From assembly GCA_948436975.1 (NCBI GenBank), contig CAOJJB010000020.1, positions 1-35,274 of the forward strand: a DNA stretch of 35,274 bases, read 5' to 3'. The notes under the pieces were generated by a model. The model saw nothing but the letters and a program-made list of their open reading frames with translations. It did not search any database and had not been told where the DNA came from. Each line of letters starts with the position of its first letter. The stretch's first letter is position 1. This stretch comes from an uncultured Clostridium sp. (GTDB lineage: Bacteria; Bacillota; Clostridia; TANB77; CAG-508). The position numbers and the translations under genes were made by a program. Shown piece by piece: positions 17,320 to 26,801 of the stretch.

Positions 17320-18123
17320 TTATCTTATAAATATTATTCCTAGTATTATAAGTCCGAATATTATTCTATATATTGCAAATACTTTAAAGCTTCCTTTTTT
17401 CAGATAATCCATTAAAAATTTTATAACAATTAGCCCTATCAAAAAACTAGATAAAATTCCAATTATAAAAGGAATTGTTATTGTAAATTTTGTAATATCA
17501 ACTAATACTGCTGCTGCCACAATTGGTGTAGCTAATAGAAATGAAAACTTAGCAGCACTTTCTCTATCTATTTTTAATGCTCTTGCAACAGTCATAGTTA
17601 TTCCTGAACGTGAAACTCCAGGAAAAGCTGCTGCTAATGCTTGAGATATTCCTACAAAAATAGATTGTTTTAAATTAATATCTTCATAATCTATTTTTGA
17701 AGAAGATTTTTTATCTACTATGTACAATATAACTCCCATCACTATAAGTGCTACTGCTATTAGAGCCATTTCTAAATTTAAGTTACCATTTACTATAAAA
17801 TCTGATATTTTATCTAATACTAAACTTAATATTCCAGCTGGAATTGTGGCTATTACTAGATACCAAAATATTTTTCCATCTGTAGTATTTTCTTTTTTAA
17901 AAACTTGATTAAATCCACCTTTTATTAAGTTTAACCAATCTTTAAAAAAGAAAATTAGTATTGCTAATAAAGTTCCTAAATGTAATGCAACATCAAAAGA
18001 TTCAGATATCTCACTCCAACCAAAAATCCATGGAAATACATTCAAATGTGCTGAACTAGATATTGGTAAAAATTCTGTTAGTCCTTGGACTACTCCTAAA
18101 ATAATTGCTTGTATTATAGTCAT
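17320..18123 (-). CDS. uppP: Undecaprenyl-diphosphatase UppP (BacA)
   Basis: Integral membrane phosphatase that recycles undecaprenyl diphosphate to the monophosphate carrier used for peptidoglycan and other wall polymers; overexpression in other species gives bacitracin resistance. At 267 residues with multiple membrane segments it fits the family. The two signature blocks are present: EFLPISSSAHL (17-27) with E17 and H27, and FPGVSRSG (167-174) with R172. GGAGG lies six bases before the ATG. It is placed between dpaA and the sortase gene in one run with short gaps. Confidence 0.97.
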   Translation of the reverse strand: MTIIQAIILGVVQGLTEFLPISSSAHLNVFPWIFGWSEISESFDVALHLGTLLAILIFFFKDWLNLIKGGFNQVFKKENTTDGKIFWYLVIATIPAGILSLVLDKISDFIVNGNLNLEMALIAVALIVMGVILYIVDKKSSSKIDYEDINLKQSIFVGISQALAAAFPGVSRSGITMTVARALKIDRESAAKFSFLLATPIVAAAVLVDITKFTITIPFIIGILSSFLIGLIVIKFLMDYLKKGSFKVFAIYRIIFGLIILGIIFIR

Positions 18124-18159
18124 TTGTATCCTCCATTTTTAATATTATCTTTTTTGTAA

Positions 18160-19023
18160 TTATAATTCTTTTAATACATGATATAGTGTTTCTTTTATAA
18201 ATTCAGCCGATGTTAAAGGTGCAACTTTTGCTGGTAATGATAATGCCCAAATAACTTTTAAGCCTTTTTCTCTTGCCGATTTTCTATCAATTCCTCCTGG
18301 ATTAGATGCTAAATCAATTATAACAGCATCTTTTTTTATTAAATCTAATCTATTTCCTGTTAATAATTGGAATGGTATTGTATTTATTATAATATCAAAC
18401 TTTCCTAAATTTTTGTCTAAATCATTTAAATGAATTGGATTATATCCATAAGCTTTTATCCATGATATATCTTCATTCTTTCTTGCTTCACAATATACTT
18501 TAGCTCCTATTCCATCTAACATTTTTGCTAGCACTTTTCCTATTCTTCCAAATCCCATTACAAGTACATTTGAGCCATGTACAGTTCTTTGAGTTTCTTC
18601 CATAGCTATTTGAATTGTTCCTTCAGCAGTTGCAATTGTATTTAATACAGAAAACTCTTCTCTTTTTAATAAATCTGTATACTGTATTTCATTACTTTCC
18701 AATTGTTCTTTAATTATAATATTTCCAGCTATTAAATATTTTCCTTTTAAAACTGAAATAAAATCTTCTAATTCAACACTATTTCTTCCAAATGGCGCTG
18801 ATAATCTTCTTCTATCACTTGATAGAGGTACTGGTCCTACTACTACTTTTGAATTACTTACAGCTTCTTCTAAAGTTGGACACATTTCTACACTATCTAA
18901 ATTTAATAATTCCTCTGAATTTTCTAAAGCATAAGTATATACTTTATACCCATCTTTATCTAACATTTCTATTAGTTTGACTATTCTTAAGTCCCCACCA
19001 ATAACTGTTATTGATTTTTCCAT
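18160..19023 (-). CDS. dpaA: Dipicolinate synthase subunit A (SpoVFA)
   Basis: NAD(P)-binding subunit of the enzyme that makes dipicolinic acid in the mother cell during sporulation; the product fills the spore core. Its 287 residues match DpaA: an N-terminal Rossmann-like half starting ITVIGGDLRI, the block GPVPLSSDRRRLSAPF (63-78), and a C-terminal half with GFGRIG (157-162) as nucleotide loop and IDLASNPGGID downstream. This points to an endospore-forming host or a recent descendant of one. The usual partner dpaB, normally the next gene, is absent: uppP follows. A GGAAAAGG stretch precedes the ATG. It sits 66 bases after the TPR gene. Confidence 0.92.
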   Translation of the reverse strand: MEKSITVIGGDLRIVKLIEMLDKDGYKVYTYALENSEELLNLDSVEMCPTLEEAVSNSKVVVGPVPLSSDRRRLSAPFGRNSVELEDFISVLKGKYLIAGNIIIKEQLESNEIQYTDLLKREEFSVLNTIATAEGTIQIAMEETQRTVHGSNVLVMGFGRIGKVLAKMLDGIGAKVYCEARKNEDISWIKAYGYNPIHLNDLDKNLGKFDIIINTIPFQLLTGNRLDLIKKDAVIIDLASNPGGIDRKSAREKGLKVIWALSLPAKVAPLTSAEFIKETLYHVLKEL

Positions 19024-19089
19024 ATATTTACCTTTTCCTCTCTTATTTTCTATAATTAAATCTATGTTATTAAATTTAATTTATGTATT

Positions 19090-20373
19090 TTAATTTATTT
19101 GTCTTTCGTCTTTATCTTCTTCTTTTTCTCGCTGTTTTATTTGTTCTTGTTTTTTTTCTTTATTAAAAATACTATCAAGCTTTTTATCTATTTTTTCTTT
19201 TGAAAGACTCTCATTCATTTCTTCAATAATAAGTGCTTTCTCTTCTAAATATTTTCTAGCTATTTTTTCTTGTTTGATTAATATTGCACTCTTTTTATTA
19301 GATTTTTCATTATTATATTCATCTGTTATATCTATTTCTTCCATTTTTGCTGAAACTGTGATATGTGATCTAATTTTTTCAAAACTTTTCTCTTTTTCTG
19401 CTAATTTTAAAAATTTTGGTTCTAATTCTATTGCTTTATTTAAAAAATTTATTGCTTTGTCTTTTTCTCCTTTATATGCATATATTTTCGCTAATTGATA
19501 ATATGATGATGCTTCTAATTCCTCATATAAACTTTTTTCAAAATATTTTTCTGCTTTTTCATAATCCTTTTCTATAAATGCTATTAAACCTAAATTATAA
19601 TTAGCTCCATACATTCTATGATTTATTTCTGCTGCTTTTTCATACATTTCTTTTGCCATTTGAAAATCACTTAGTCTTGTATATACTATTCCTAAATTAT
19701 AATACAAATCAAAATCTGTTGGTCGATATAATAATGCTTCGTTATATACATTTGCTGCTTCTTTAAATCTTTCTTGTTCACATAATAATTCTCCTAGTAA
19801 GCATGAACCTTCATAACAATCTGGTTTTGTTCTTACTAAATTTTCGAGCATTTGTACTGCTTCATTTTTCTTTCCTAAATCTCTTAATAATTCTGCTATT
19901 TTAAAATAAGATTTATAATCTCTTTTATTTATATCTACTGCTGTTACATATTCATCAATTGCTCTTCTCATACCACCTTCTTTTTCATAACATTCTGCTA
20001 ATATTTTATGTCCTAAATAACTTTCTGGATATTTTGTAACCAACATTACTAACACCTTTTTTGCTACTTTACTATTTCCTGTTATAATAAGAATTTCAGC
20101 TAGTATAACACTTAATACTTCTGAAAAATTAATTCCATTAATTTCCATTGCAATAATTATAAAAGGTATAATTATTGCAAATAAATATCTAATAGTTCCC
20201 CAAAAAATATGTTCATCTATTCCTAGTTTGATTTCTATAAAACTTACTGTTATTCCCATAGCTTGTAATAATAATAATGCCATATAGTTTGAGTCATTTT
20301 TTCTAATTATTTTAAAAAATATTATTATAAACAAGGAAAATGCTAGCAAATTGAATAACAATTTTTCAAACAT
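19090..20373 (-). CDS. Membrane-anchored TPR protein
   Basis: Unrecognised scaffold-type protein, 427 residues. The N terminus has three hydrophobic segments (about 3-21, 31-49, 62-80). A tandem array of tetratricopeptide repeats follows (about 105-330), with typical signatures such as YYNLGIVYTRLSDFQMAKEMY and YYQLAKIYAYKGEKDKAINF split across several units. The C-terminal 90 residues are a highly charged Lys/Glu region likely to be helical or coiled coil. The TPR face is probably cytoplasmic and may recruit partners to the membrane. It has its own strong promoter (20414-20442) and GGAG before the ATG, and heads the run to dpaA, uppP and the sortase. Its partners are unknown. Confidence 0.85.
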   Translation of the reverse strand: MFEKLLFNLLAFSLFIIIFFKIIRKNDSNYMALLLLQAMGITVSFIEIKLGIDEHIFWGTIRYLFAIIIPFIIIAMEINGINFSEVLSVILAEILIITGNSKVAKKVLVMLVTKYPESYLGHKILAECYEKEGGMRRAIDEYVTAVDINKRDYKSYFKIAELLRDLGKKNEAVQMLENLVRTKPDCYEGSCLLGELLCEQERFKEAANVYNEALLYRPTDFDLYYNLGIVYTRLSDFQMAKEMYEKAAEINHRMYGANYNLGLIAFIEKDYEKAEKYFEKSLYEELEASSYYQLAKIYAYKGEKDKAINFLNKAIELEPKFLKLAEKEKSFEKIRSHITVSAKMEEIDITDEYNNEKSNKKSAILIKQEKIARKYLEEKALIIEEMNESLSKEKIDKKLDSIFNKEKKQEQIKQREKEEDKDERQIN

Positions 20374-20413
20374 AACATTTCTCCACTTCTACATCCTCTT
20401 AATATTATTGCTT

Positions 20414-20442
20414 ATTATATCATATAGTATTTTTTTTAACAA
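20414..20442 (-). promoter_or_regulatory. Promoter of the TPR-dpaA-uppP-sortase-folD run
   Basis: Minus-strand TTGTTA (20437-20442), 17-base spacer, perfect TATAAT (20414-20419) with TG one base upstream. It lies in the 80-base gap after the HD-domain gene and about 35 bases before the ribosome binding site of the TPR gene. It is a good housekeeping-type promoter and marks the start of a new transcript. Confidence 0.65.
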
Positions 20443-20453
20443 GTTATACTTTA

Positions 20454-21119
20454 TTATTTTTCCATATTCCATTCTTTTAAAAATTCATCAATATATTCTT
20501 TCATAAACTCTATTCTTTTATTTGCTAATTTTCGAGCTGTGTTTGTATTCATATTATCAGCTAATTTTAATGACTTATGATAAAAATGATGTATTGTTGA
20601 AACTTCTTTTTGACCTTCTATAAAATCAAAAGAATTATCTAAAGGTATATCACTTCTATATATTAGTTGATTAAGATTTGCACCTGAATAAAGAAAAGAT
20701 CGAGCTATTCCAATTGCACCAATAGCTTCTAAATTATCAGCATCTTGTAATATTAATGTATTTATATCTTCATAATTATTATTCTCATTATTCCAACTAT
20801 AGACTTCATGATATTCAATTGAATATAAGATTTTATTTATTTTTTCTTCTTCTAAATCAATAGAATTTAAAATTTCCATAATTTTTCCTAAGGAATCTTT
20901 TGGAGATATAAATTTCCCTTCTTCATTTTGCATAATTCTATGTATATCATGTAAGAAAGCTGCTATTCCTATTACAATACGATCTCCTCCCTCGTGTTCT
21001 TGTAAAAATAGTGCAATTTTCATTGTTCTTTCTAGATGATCAATATTATGTCCACTACGATCTTTTGAAACTAAATCTAATACTAATGGTCTTAGCTTAT
21101 TTATATACTCTTCTAACAT
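20454..21119 (-). CDS. HD-domain phosphohydrolase
   Basis: Metal-dependent HD-superfamily hydrolase, 221 residues, soluble. Metal ligands are visible: H28 in NIDHLERT, the HD pair H57-D58 in AFLHDIHR, H104 in EYHEVYSW, and D126/D128 in LQDADNLEAIG. The arrangement is that of stand-alone HD nucleotide phosphohydrolases (YedJ-like group). The substrate is unknown. AGGAG precedes the ATG. It follows the DUF1294 gene by 17 bases and ends the run that begins further upstream with polC. Confidence 0.9.
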   Translation of the reverse strand: MLEEYINKLRPLVLDLVSKDRSGHNIDHLERTMKIALFLQEHEGGDRIVIGIAAFLHDIHRIMQNEEGKFISPKDSLGKIMEILNSIDLEEEKINKILYSIEYHEVYSWNNENNNYEDINTLILQDADNLEAIGAIGIARSFLYSGANLNQLIYRSDIPLDNSFDFIEGQKEVSTIHHFYHKSLKLADNMNTNTARKLANKRIEFMKEYIDEFLKEWNMEK

Positions 21120-21136
21120 ATTTTTTCTCCTAAGTT

Positions 21137-21445
21137 TTAACTAAATAACTTCCATAAATCTGTAATAATCATTATTATAATAATTACTTCTGTTATTAAT
21201 ATAGTAGGAATTCCAACTGTAAACTTTAGTTTCTTTGTTTTATGTCTAAATGTGTACATTCCTATAAGTGTTCCAATTCCTCCTCCCAAAACTGTTATCA
21301 TAATTAAAGTTCCTTCTGGTATTCTCCAATATCCTCTTTTAGCTTTAAATTTATCTATTCCCATACTTAAAAAACCTACTAAATTAGCAACTAAAAAATA
21401 TATAATTACATATTTAATCCCAATTATTTCTATAAGTTCTTTCAT
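21137..21445 (-). CDS. DUF1294 membrane protein
   Basis: Small integral membrane protein of 102 residues with no known function. DUF1294 hallmarks are GIDKFKAKRGYWRIPEGTL (29-47), LGGGIGTLIGMYTFRHKTKK (53-72) and a following F. About three hydrophobic segments (10-28, 44-64, 78-98). Its ATG overlaps the stop of the upstream kinase-like gene as ATGA, so the two are translationally coupled. Confidence 0.88.
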   Translation of the reverse strand: MKELIEIIGIKYVIIYFLVANLVGFLSMGIDKFKAKRGYWRIPEGTLIMITVLGGGIGTLIGMYTFRHKTKKLKFTVGIPTILITEVIIIIMIITDLWKLFS

Positions 21446-22299
21446 AAACTCTCCTCTACATTATATTTTTTTATCCAGTCAGTTACTCTATCATTTTTAT
21501 CTAATAATACATCTTTAAGATATTTTTCATATTTATTATCTCTATCTATTTCTCCACTTAACATTCTACTATATAGCCTAAAAGCATAGTATCTATTATA
21601 AAATTGCCATTTTTCTTCTTTAATATCTACATCTTTAATACTTCTATATCCATCTATCAAATTTTTAAAATCTTCATAACAATAAAATTCTTTCTGATTT
21701 AACAAATTTAAAATTCTTGTAAAATCATAATCTCTATCTCCAATACACATACTTTCTAAATCAATTAAATAATATTTTCCATTTGAAAATATTATATTCT
21801 CTGGTCTAATGTCTTTATGTACAATACATAAATTCGAAACTTTTATATTTTCTAAGCATTGTTCTAAAAAATTAGTTGTTGATTCAAAAATATTAGTTTC
21901 CATAATATCTTTAGCAGACTCTTTTAATTTAATATACTTTAACATTAATCTTTTTTTCCAATCTTCTTTTTGTTCTATTGGTACATTGTGCAAATTTGTA
22001 ATTAATTGACCTATATTGTATAAATGCTTTTGTGCTTTATCATCTCGAATTGTTTCTCCATCAATTTTTTCAGTTATAATAATATTATTATGTACTCCTA
22101 TAAGTTTTGGAACACAATAATCCATATTCATTAATTTTTTTAACCATTTTTCTTCATTTTCTAAGTATTCTTTATGACGCATTTTTTTAAATATATAACC
22201 ATTAAATTCTCTTACTGAATTTATATATGAAAAATGTTCTTTTGTATTTTCAATATTTTTTTCATATTCATTTATTAATTGTTCTACTTTATTATCCAT
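21442..22299 (-). CDS. APH-family small-molecule kinase
   Basis: Protein of 285 residues with the aminoglycoside/choline phosphotransferase fold. The catalytic loop is HKDIRPEN (161-168) with D163 and N168, and the metal-binding aspartate is D180 in LIDLES. A lysine near 38-39 could bind ATP. The substrate may be choline, ethanolamine, a sugar or a spore-coat factor (CotS-like proteins share this fold); sequence alone does not decide, and a resistance role is not implied. AGGAG precedes the ATG. It starts 49 bases after polC and overlaps the DUF1294 gene. Confidence 0.85.
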   Translation of the reverse strand: MDNKVEQLINEYEKNIENTKEHFSYINSVREFNGYIFKKMRHKEYLENEEKWLKKLMNMDYCVPKLIGVHNNIIITEKIDGETIRDDKAQKHLYNIGQLITNLHNVPIEQKEDWKKRLMLKYIKLKESAKDIMETNIFESTTNFLEQCLENIKVSNLCIVHKDIRPENIIFSNGKYYLIDLESMCIGDRDYDFTRILNLLNQKEFYCYEDFKNLIDGYRSIKDVDIKEEKWQFYNRYYAFRLYSRMLSGEIDRDNKYEKYLKDVLLDKNDRVTDWIKKYNVEESL

Positions 22300-22348
22300 A
22301 AATATCTCCTAAAAAATTTACATATTATCTATTTAAAATCAAAGAACA

Positions 22349-25300
22349 TTACACAAATAAACTCATTTGATTTGATTTTGTCATTCCTTTCAAACAGCCA
22401 AATTTATCTAGTAATTCTGTTACTGATTTTCCTATTTTTGATCTTGCTTGCATATCTTCTATACATTCAAATGGCTCTTCTTGTCTTGCTTGATATATTC
22501 CTTCTGCTGCTATTGTTCCTAATCCTGGTATACTGTTCAGTGGTGGTCTTATTCCTTCATCTTCCATAATAAACTTTGTACTATGCGATTTATATAAATC
22601 TATTGGTAGGAATTTTATTCCTCTTTCATACATTTCTAATACTAATTCTAATATTGGATACATATTTTTATCTTTTGGTGTTGCTGAATTTCCTGCATTA
22701 TCTATTTCTTTCATTTTTTCTTTTACTTTTTCTTTACCAAATATCATACATTCACTATCAAATTCATCTGCTCTTATTGAAAAATATGCTGTATAATATG
22801 CTTTTGGTCTATGTACTTTAAACCATGCTATTCTAAATGCATTTGTTACATATGCTGCTGCATGTGCTTTGGGAAACATATATTTTATCTTTTCACAAGA
22901 TTTAATATACCATTCTGGTACATCATGTTCTTTCATTATTTCAACATATTCTGCCCACTTTTCTGGATCTTTTAAGGCTTTTCCTTTACGTACTGTTTCC
23001 ATTATTTTAAATGCATGATTTGGCTCTAACCCCTGTTTCATTAAATATACCATAATATCATCTCTACATCCTATTGCTTCACTTAATGTAACTATTCCAT
23101 CATTAATTAATTCTTGTGCATTATTTAACCATACATCTGTACCATGTGATAGTCCAGATATACTTATAAGTTCACTAAAAGTGGTTGGTTTTGTATCCAC
23201 AAGCATTCCTCTTACAAATTTTGTTCCAAACTCAGGTATTCCAAAGCTACCTACCTCCGAGTTAATCTGCTCTGGTTTTACTCCAAGTGCTTTTGTTGAA
23301 CTAAATATACTCATTGTTTCCTTATCATCTAATGGAACTTTGGTTGGATCTATTCCTGTAAGATCATGTAGCATTCTTATAACAGTTGGATCGTCATGAC
23401 CTAGTATATCTAGTTTTAATAAGTTTTGATCTATTGAATGATAATCAAAATGTGTTGTTACTATATCTGATTTAGGGTCATCTGCTGGATGTTGTACTGG
23501 TGTAAATTCAAAAATTTCTCTACCCTTTGGTACTACTATAATTCCTCCTGGATGCTGACCTGTTGTTCTTTTTACTCCAACACATCCACTTGATATTCTT
23601 GCTACTTCTGCATTTGGTTTATGTATATCTCTTTCTTCAAAATAATTTTTGGCATAACCAAAAGCTGTCTTTTCTGCAACTGTACCTACTGTTCCAGCTT
23701 TAAATGTCGTTCCTTTTCCAAATATTACTTCAGTATATTTATGTGCTTTAGCTTGATATTCTCCTGAAAAATTTAGATCTATATCAGGTTCTTTATCTCC
23801 ATTAAATCCTAAAAACGTTTCAAAAGGTATATCCATTCCATCTTTATCTAATTTATGTCCACAATTTGGACATTCTTTATCAGGTAAATCAAATCCATTT
23901 TTCACCCCATAATCTGAAAAATCTGAATATTTACAATTAGGACATCTATAATGTGGCCCAAGTGAATTTACTTCTGTAATACCTGTCATATTTGCAACAA
24001 ATGATGAACCTACTGATCCTCTTGAACCTACTATATAGCCATCTTCATTTGATTTCCAAACTAGTTTTTGTGCTATTATATACATAACAGAAAATCCATT
24101 TTTTATAATAGAATCTAATTCTTTATCTAGTCTTGATTGAACTATTTCAGGAAGTTTCTCTCCATATAATTTATGTGCTTTACTGTATGCTATATCTTTT
24201 ATAGTTTGTTCACAACCTGGTATATGAGGTGGACACTTTTCTGGAGAAATTGGTTTTATTTTTTCACACATATCTGAAACTAAATTCGTATTAGTTACAA
24301 CAACTTCATATGCTTTTTCTTTACCTAAATATTCAAACTCTTTTAGCATTTCTTCTGTTGTTCTTAAATATAATGGTGCTTGATTATCTGCATCATCGTA
24401 TTTTTGACCTGCTTGCAAAATTCTTCTATAAACTTCATCTTGTGGATCCATAAAATGAACATCACAAGTTGCTACTACTAATTTATTTAATTTTTCACCT
24501 AAAGCTACTATTTTTTTATTAAACTCAATTAGTTTTTCTTCACTTTCAACAATACCTTCTCTTATCATATATTCATTATTTTTTAAAGGTTGTATTTCTA
24601 AATAATCATAGTAATTGGCTATTTCTTCTAATTTATCATCTGATTTATTTGCAACAATTGCTCTATATAATTCACCTGCTTCACAAGCACTACCTAAAAT
24701 TAGTCCTTCTCTATATTTATTGAACATACTTTTTAATATTCTTGGCTTTTTATAAAAATAGTTTAAATGAGAATATGATACTAATTTATAAAGATTTTTA
24801 AGACCAACATAATTCTTCGCCAAAATTATAGCATGATATGATGGTAATTTTTTAAAATCTGTTTCAAAAGCATTATCAAAATCATCTATAATTTCTGCAT
24901 TTTTATCTTTTGCCCTTTGAATCATTTCTTTAAAAACAGCCACTAAAGTTTTTACATCATCTAAAGCACGATGTGCAACATCGACTTTAATTCCTAATTT
25001 ATCTGCAATTATTCCTAATTTATATTTTGAAAATTCTGGAAACATTGCTCTTGCTAAACGCAAAGTATCTATATATGTATTTTCTAGTTTTAATCCTAAT
25101 TGCTTACAATTATGTTTCATAAATCCTATATCAAAATCAGCATTGTGTGCTACTAAAACAGAATTCCCCATAAACTCTAAAATCTTAGGCATAACTTTAT
25201 CTATTGTCTCTGCATCTTTTACCATATCATCAGTAATATGTGTAACTTCTACAACCTTTTGTGGTATTGGTTTTTCTGGATTTACAAAACATTCAAATGT

Positions 25301-26785
25301 ATCTATTACTTCTCCATTTTTAATTTTCATAATTCCAACTTCTGTTATCTTTTCTGTTATATGAGATATACCTGTTGTTTCTAAATCAAATACACAATAT
25401 TCTGTATTATCTATTGGTTGTTTTTTTGAATAAAAAACACATGGATCTTTATCTGGCACAAAATAAGCTTCTACTCCATATATTACTTTTAAATCTGCTC
25501 CTGTTTTTTCTAAATATTTATGTGCATCAGGAAAAGATTGTACAACTCCATGATCTGTTATTGCAATTGATTTCCATCCCCAACTCACTGCCTTTTTTAA
25601 TAAATCACTACATGGTGTTATTGCATCCATTTGACTCATCTGTGTATGCATATGAAGTTCTACTCTTTTTACTTCTGAATTATCTTCTCTTTTTAATCCT
25701 TTTTTCATTCCTGTTGATTCAATTATTGTATTTGCCATAACTTCTACTTCTTTTGAATATGGACTATACTTTGCAACACCTTCTATTCTTAATCCTTTAG
25801 CTGATGAAACTCTTGATTTTACTTTCTTAAACTTCTCTTTATCTAAAAAAGCTTTACAAGCTATTGTACTCGTTCCATCAAAAAGATTAAACATTAATAT
25901 AACTTTCTCATTTTTAATATCTCTAGAATCTATTGAACCTGATAAAATTTCTCCATCAATACAAACTTTCATTTCTGTTCCATCATCCATTGGAATATTT
26001 TCAATTTTTACAAGTTCTGTTCTTATCATTAAACTTCTACCTAATATTAATGGTGATTCTTCATCTTTTACTTCTACACTTTTATTTTGATGTGCCTCGA
26101 TTTTAGCAGTAAGTTCTGGATTTTGGTTTCTTAATTCTTGCTTTAATTTCTCATCTTCTTCTAATTTTCTTGCCTTTTCTCTTTCTTGTTCAATTCTCTT
26201 TTCTTCTTTTCTAATTTCAATTTCTTGCAGAGCCTGTCTTTCTAATTCAATCAATGCTTCTTTTTCTTCTTGTTTTTGTTTTTCTATTAGTTCTTTTTCA
26301 AATTCTTTAGAATTATTTTCAATAAATTCTACTTCATAAATTTTATTATATAAATTATTTAATATATGTTCTATTCCTTTATCAAATTTTTGAGCAAGTA
26401 AAAAAGATGCTCCTTTCATAGACAAATTCACATTTACATTTTTGTCAATTATATTTGGTATACTATTATTTAATATAGCCCTACTAAAAGGCTCTTTTTT
26501 TCCAATATATGTAATTATATTATTCCAATTCTCAGATATATTTTCATTTATTTCTAAGTTATCACTATAATGTACATCAACAGAAGCTCTATTTACTTTA
26601 AAAGTATTTATCAAAAAATCTTCAAAACTATCTATTTCTTGAAGATTTATTGGTTTAGAAGATATTATCTTAACTTGCAATTTATTAGTTTTCTTATATA
26701 AATTTATATTCTCAACTTCTGAATTTGTTAAATTATTATTTTCATTGTAATCCTTGAAAACTTCTTTTATATATTTTTTCTGCAT
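22349..26785 (-). CDS. polC: DNA polymerase III PolC
   Basis: Replicative polymerase of Bacillota with built-in proofreading, 1478 residues, near the family's usual length. The order is an N-terminal domain, a charged Glu/Arg-rich helical linker (about 165-225), an OB-like domain, a PHP domain starting HMHTQMSQMDA near 378, and the inserted DnaQ-type exonuclease starting FDLETTG near 465 with a later HRALDD block. PHP continues after it. A four-cysteine zinc site (CPNCKY near 947 and CPNCGHK near 972) comes before the catalytic PDIDLNF near 1000, followed by palm, fingers and a C-terminal helix-hairpin-helix region (IPGLGTIAAEGI). AGAGG precedes the ATG. It belongs to the conserved pyrH-polC neighbourhood. 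Confidence 0.99.
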   Translation of the reverse strand: MQKKYIKEVFKDYNENNNLTNSEVENINLYKKTNKLQVKIISSKPINLQEIDSFEDFLINTFKVNRASVDVHYSDNLEINENISENWNNIITYIGKKEPFSRAILNNSIPNIIDKNVNVNLSMKGASFLLAQKFDKGIEHILNNLYNKIYEVEFIENNSKEFEKELIEKQKQEEKEALIELERQALQEIEIRKEEKRIEQEREKARKLEEDEKLKQELRNQNPELTAKIEAHQNKSVEVKDEESPLILGRSLMIRTELVKIENIPMDDGTEMKVCIDGEILSGSIDSRDIKNEKVILMFNLFDGTSTIACKAFLDKEKFKKVKSRVSSAKGLRIEGVAKYSPYSKEVEVMANTIIESTGMKKGLKREDNSEVKRVELHMHTQMSQMDAITPCSDLLKKAVSWGWKSIAITDHGVVQSFPDAHKYLEKTGADLKVIYGVEAYFVPDKDPCVFYSKKQPIDNTEYCVFDLETTGISHITEKITEVGIMKIKNGEVIDTFECFVNPEKPIPQKVVEVTHITDDMVKDAETIDKVMPKILEFMGNSVLVAHNADFDIGFMKHNCKQLGLKLENTYIDTLRLARAMFPEFSKYKLGIIADKLGIKVDVAHRALDDVKTLVAVFKEMIQRAKDKNAEIIDDFDNAFETDFKKLPSYHAIILAKNYVGLKNLYKLVSYSHLNYFYKKPRILKSMFNKYREGLILGSACEAGELYRAIVANKSDDKLEEIANYYDYLEIQPLKNNEYMIREGIVESEEKLIEFNKKIVALGEKLNKLVVATCDVHFMDPQDEVYRRILQAGQKYDDADNQAPLYLRTTEEMLKEFEYLGKEKAYEVVVTNTNLVSDMCEKIKPISPEKCPPHIPGCEQTIKDIAYSKAHKLYGEKLPEIVQSRLDKELDSIIKNGFSVMYIIAQKLVWKSNEDGYIVGSRGSVGSSFVANMTGITEVNSLGPHYRCPNCKYSDFSDYGVKNGFDLPDKECPNCGHKLDKDGMDIPFETFLGFNGDKEPDIDLNFSGEYQAKAHKYTEVIFGKGTTFKAGTVGTVAEKTAFGYAKNYFEERDIHKPNAEVARISSGCVGVKRTTGQHPGGIIVVPKGREIFEFTPVQHPADDPKSDIVTTHFDYHSIDQNLLKLDILGHDDPTVIRMLHDLTGIDPTKVPLDDKETMSIFSSTKALGVKPEQINSEVGSFGIPEFGTKFVRGMLVDTKPTTFSELISISGLSHGTDVWLNNAQELINDGIVTLSEAIGCRDDIMVYLMKQGLEPNHAFKIMETVRKGKALKDPEKWAEYVEIMKEHDVPEWYIKSCEKIKYMFPKAHAAAYVTNAFRIAWFKVHRPKAYYTAYFSIRADEFDSECMIFGKEKVKEKMKEIDNAGNSATPKDKNMYPILELVLEMYERGIKFLPIDLYKSHSTKFIMEDEGIRPPLNSIPGLGTIAAEGIYQARQEEPFECIEDMQARSKIGKSVTELLDKFGCLKGMTKSNQMSLFV

Positions 26786-26801
26786 ATTTGCCTCTTTAAT
26801 T

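Noticed and set aside
21442-22299. APH-fold kinase as an antibiotic-resistance gene
   Set aside because: The fold is shared by choline, sugar and spore-coat kinases; the gene is embedded in a housekeeping run and shows no sign of mobility.
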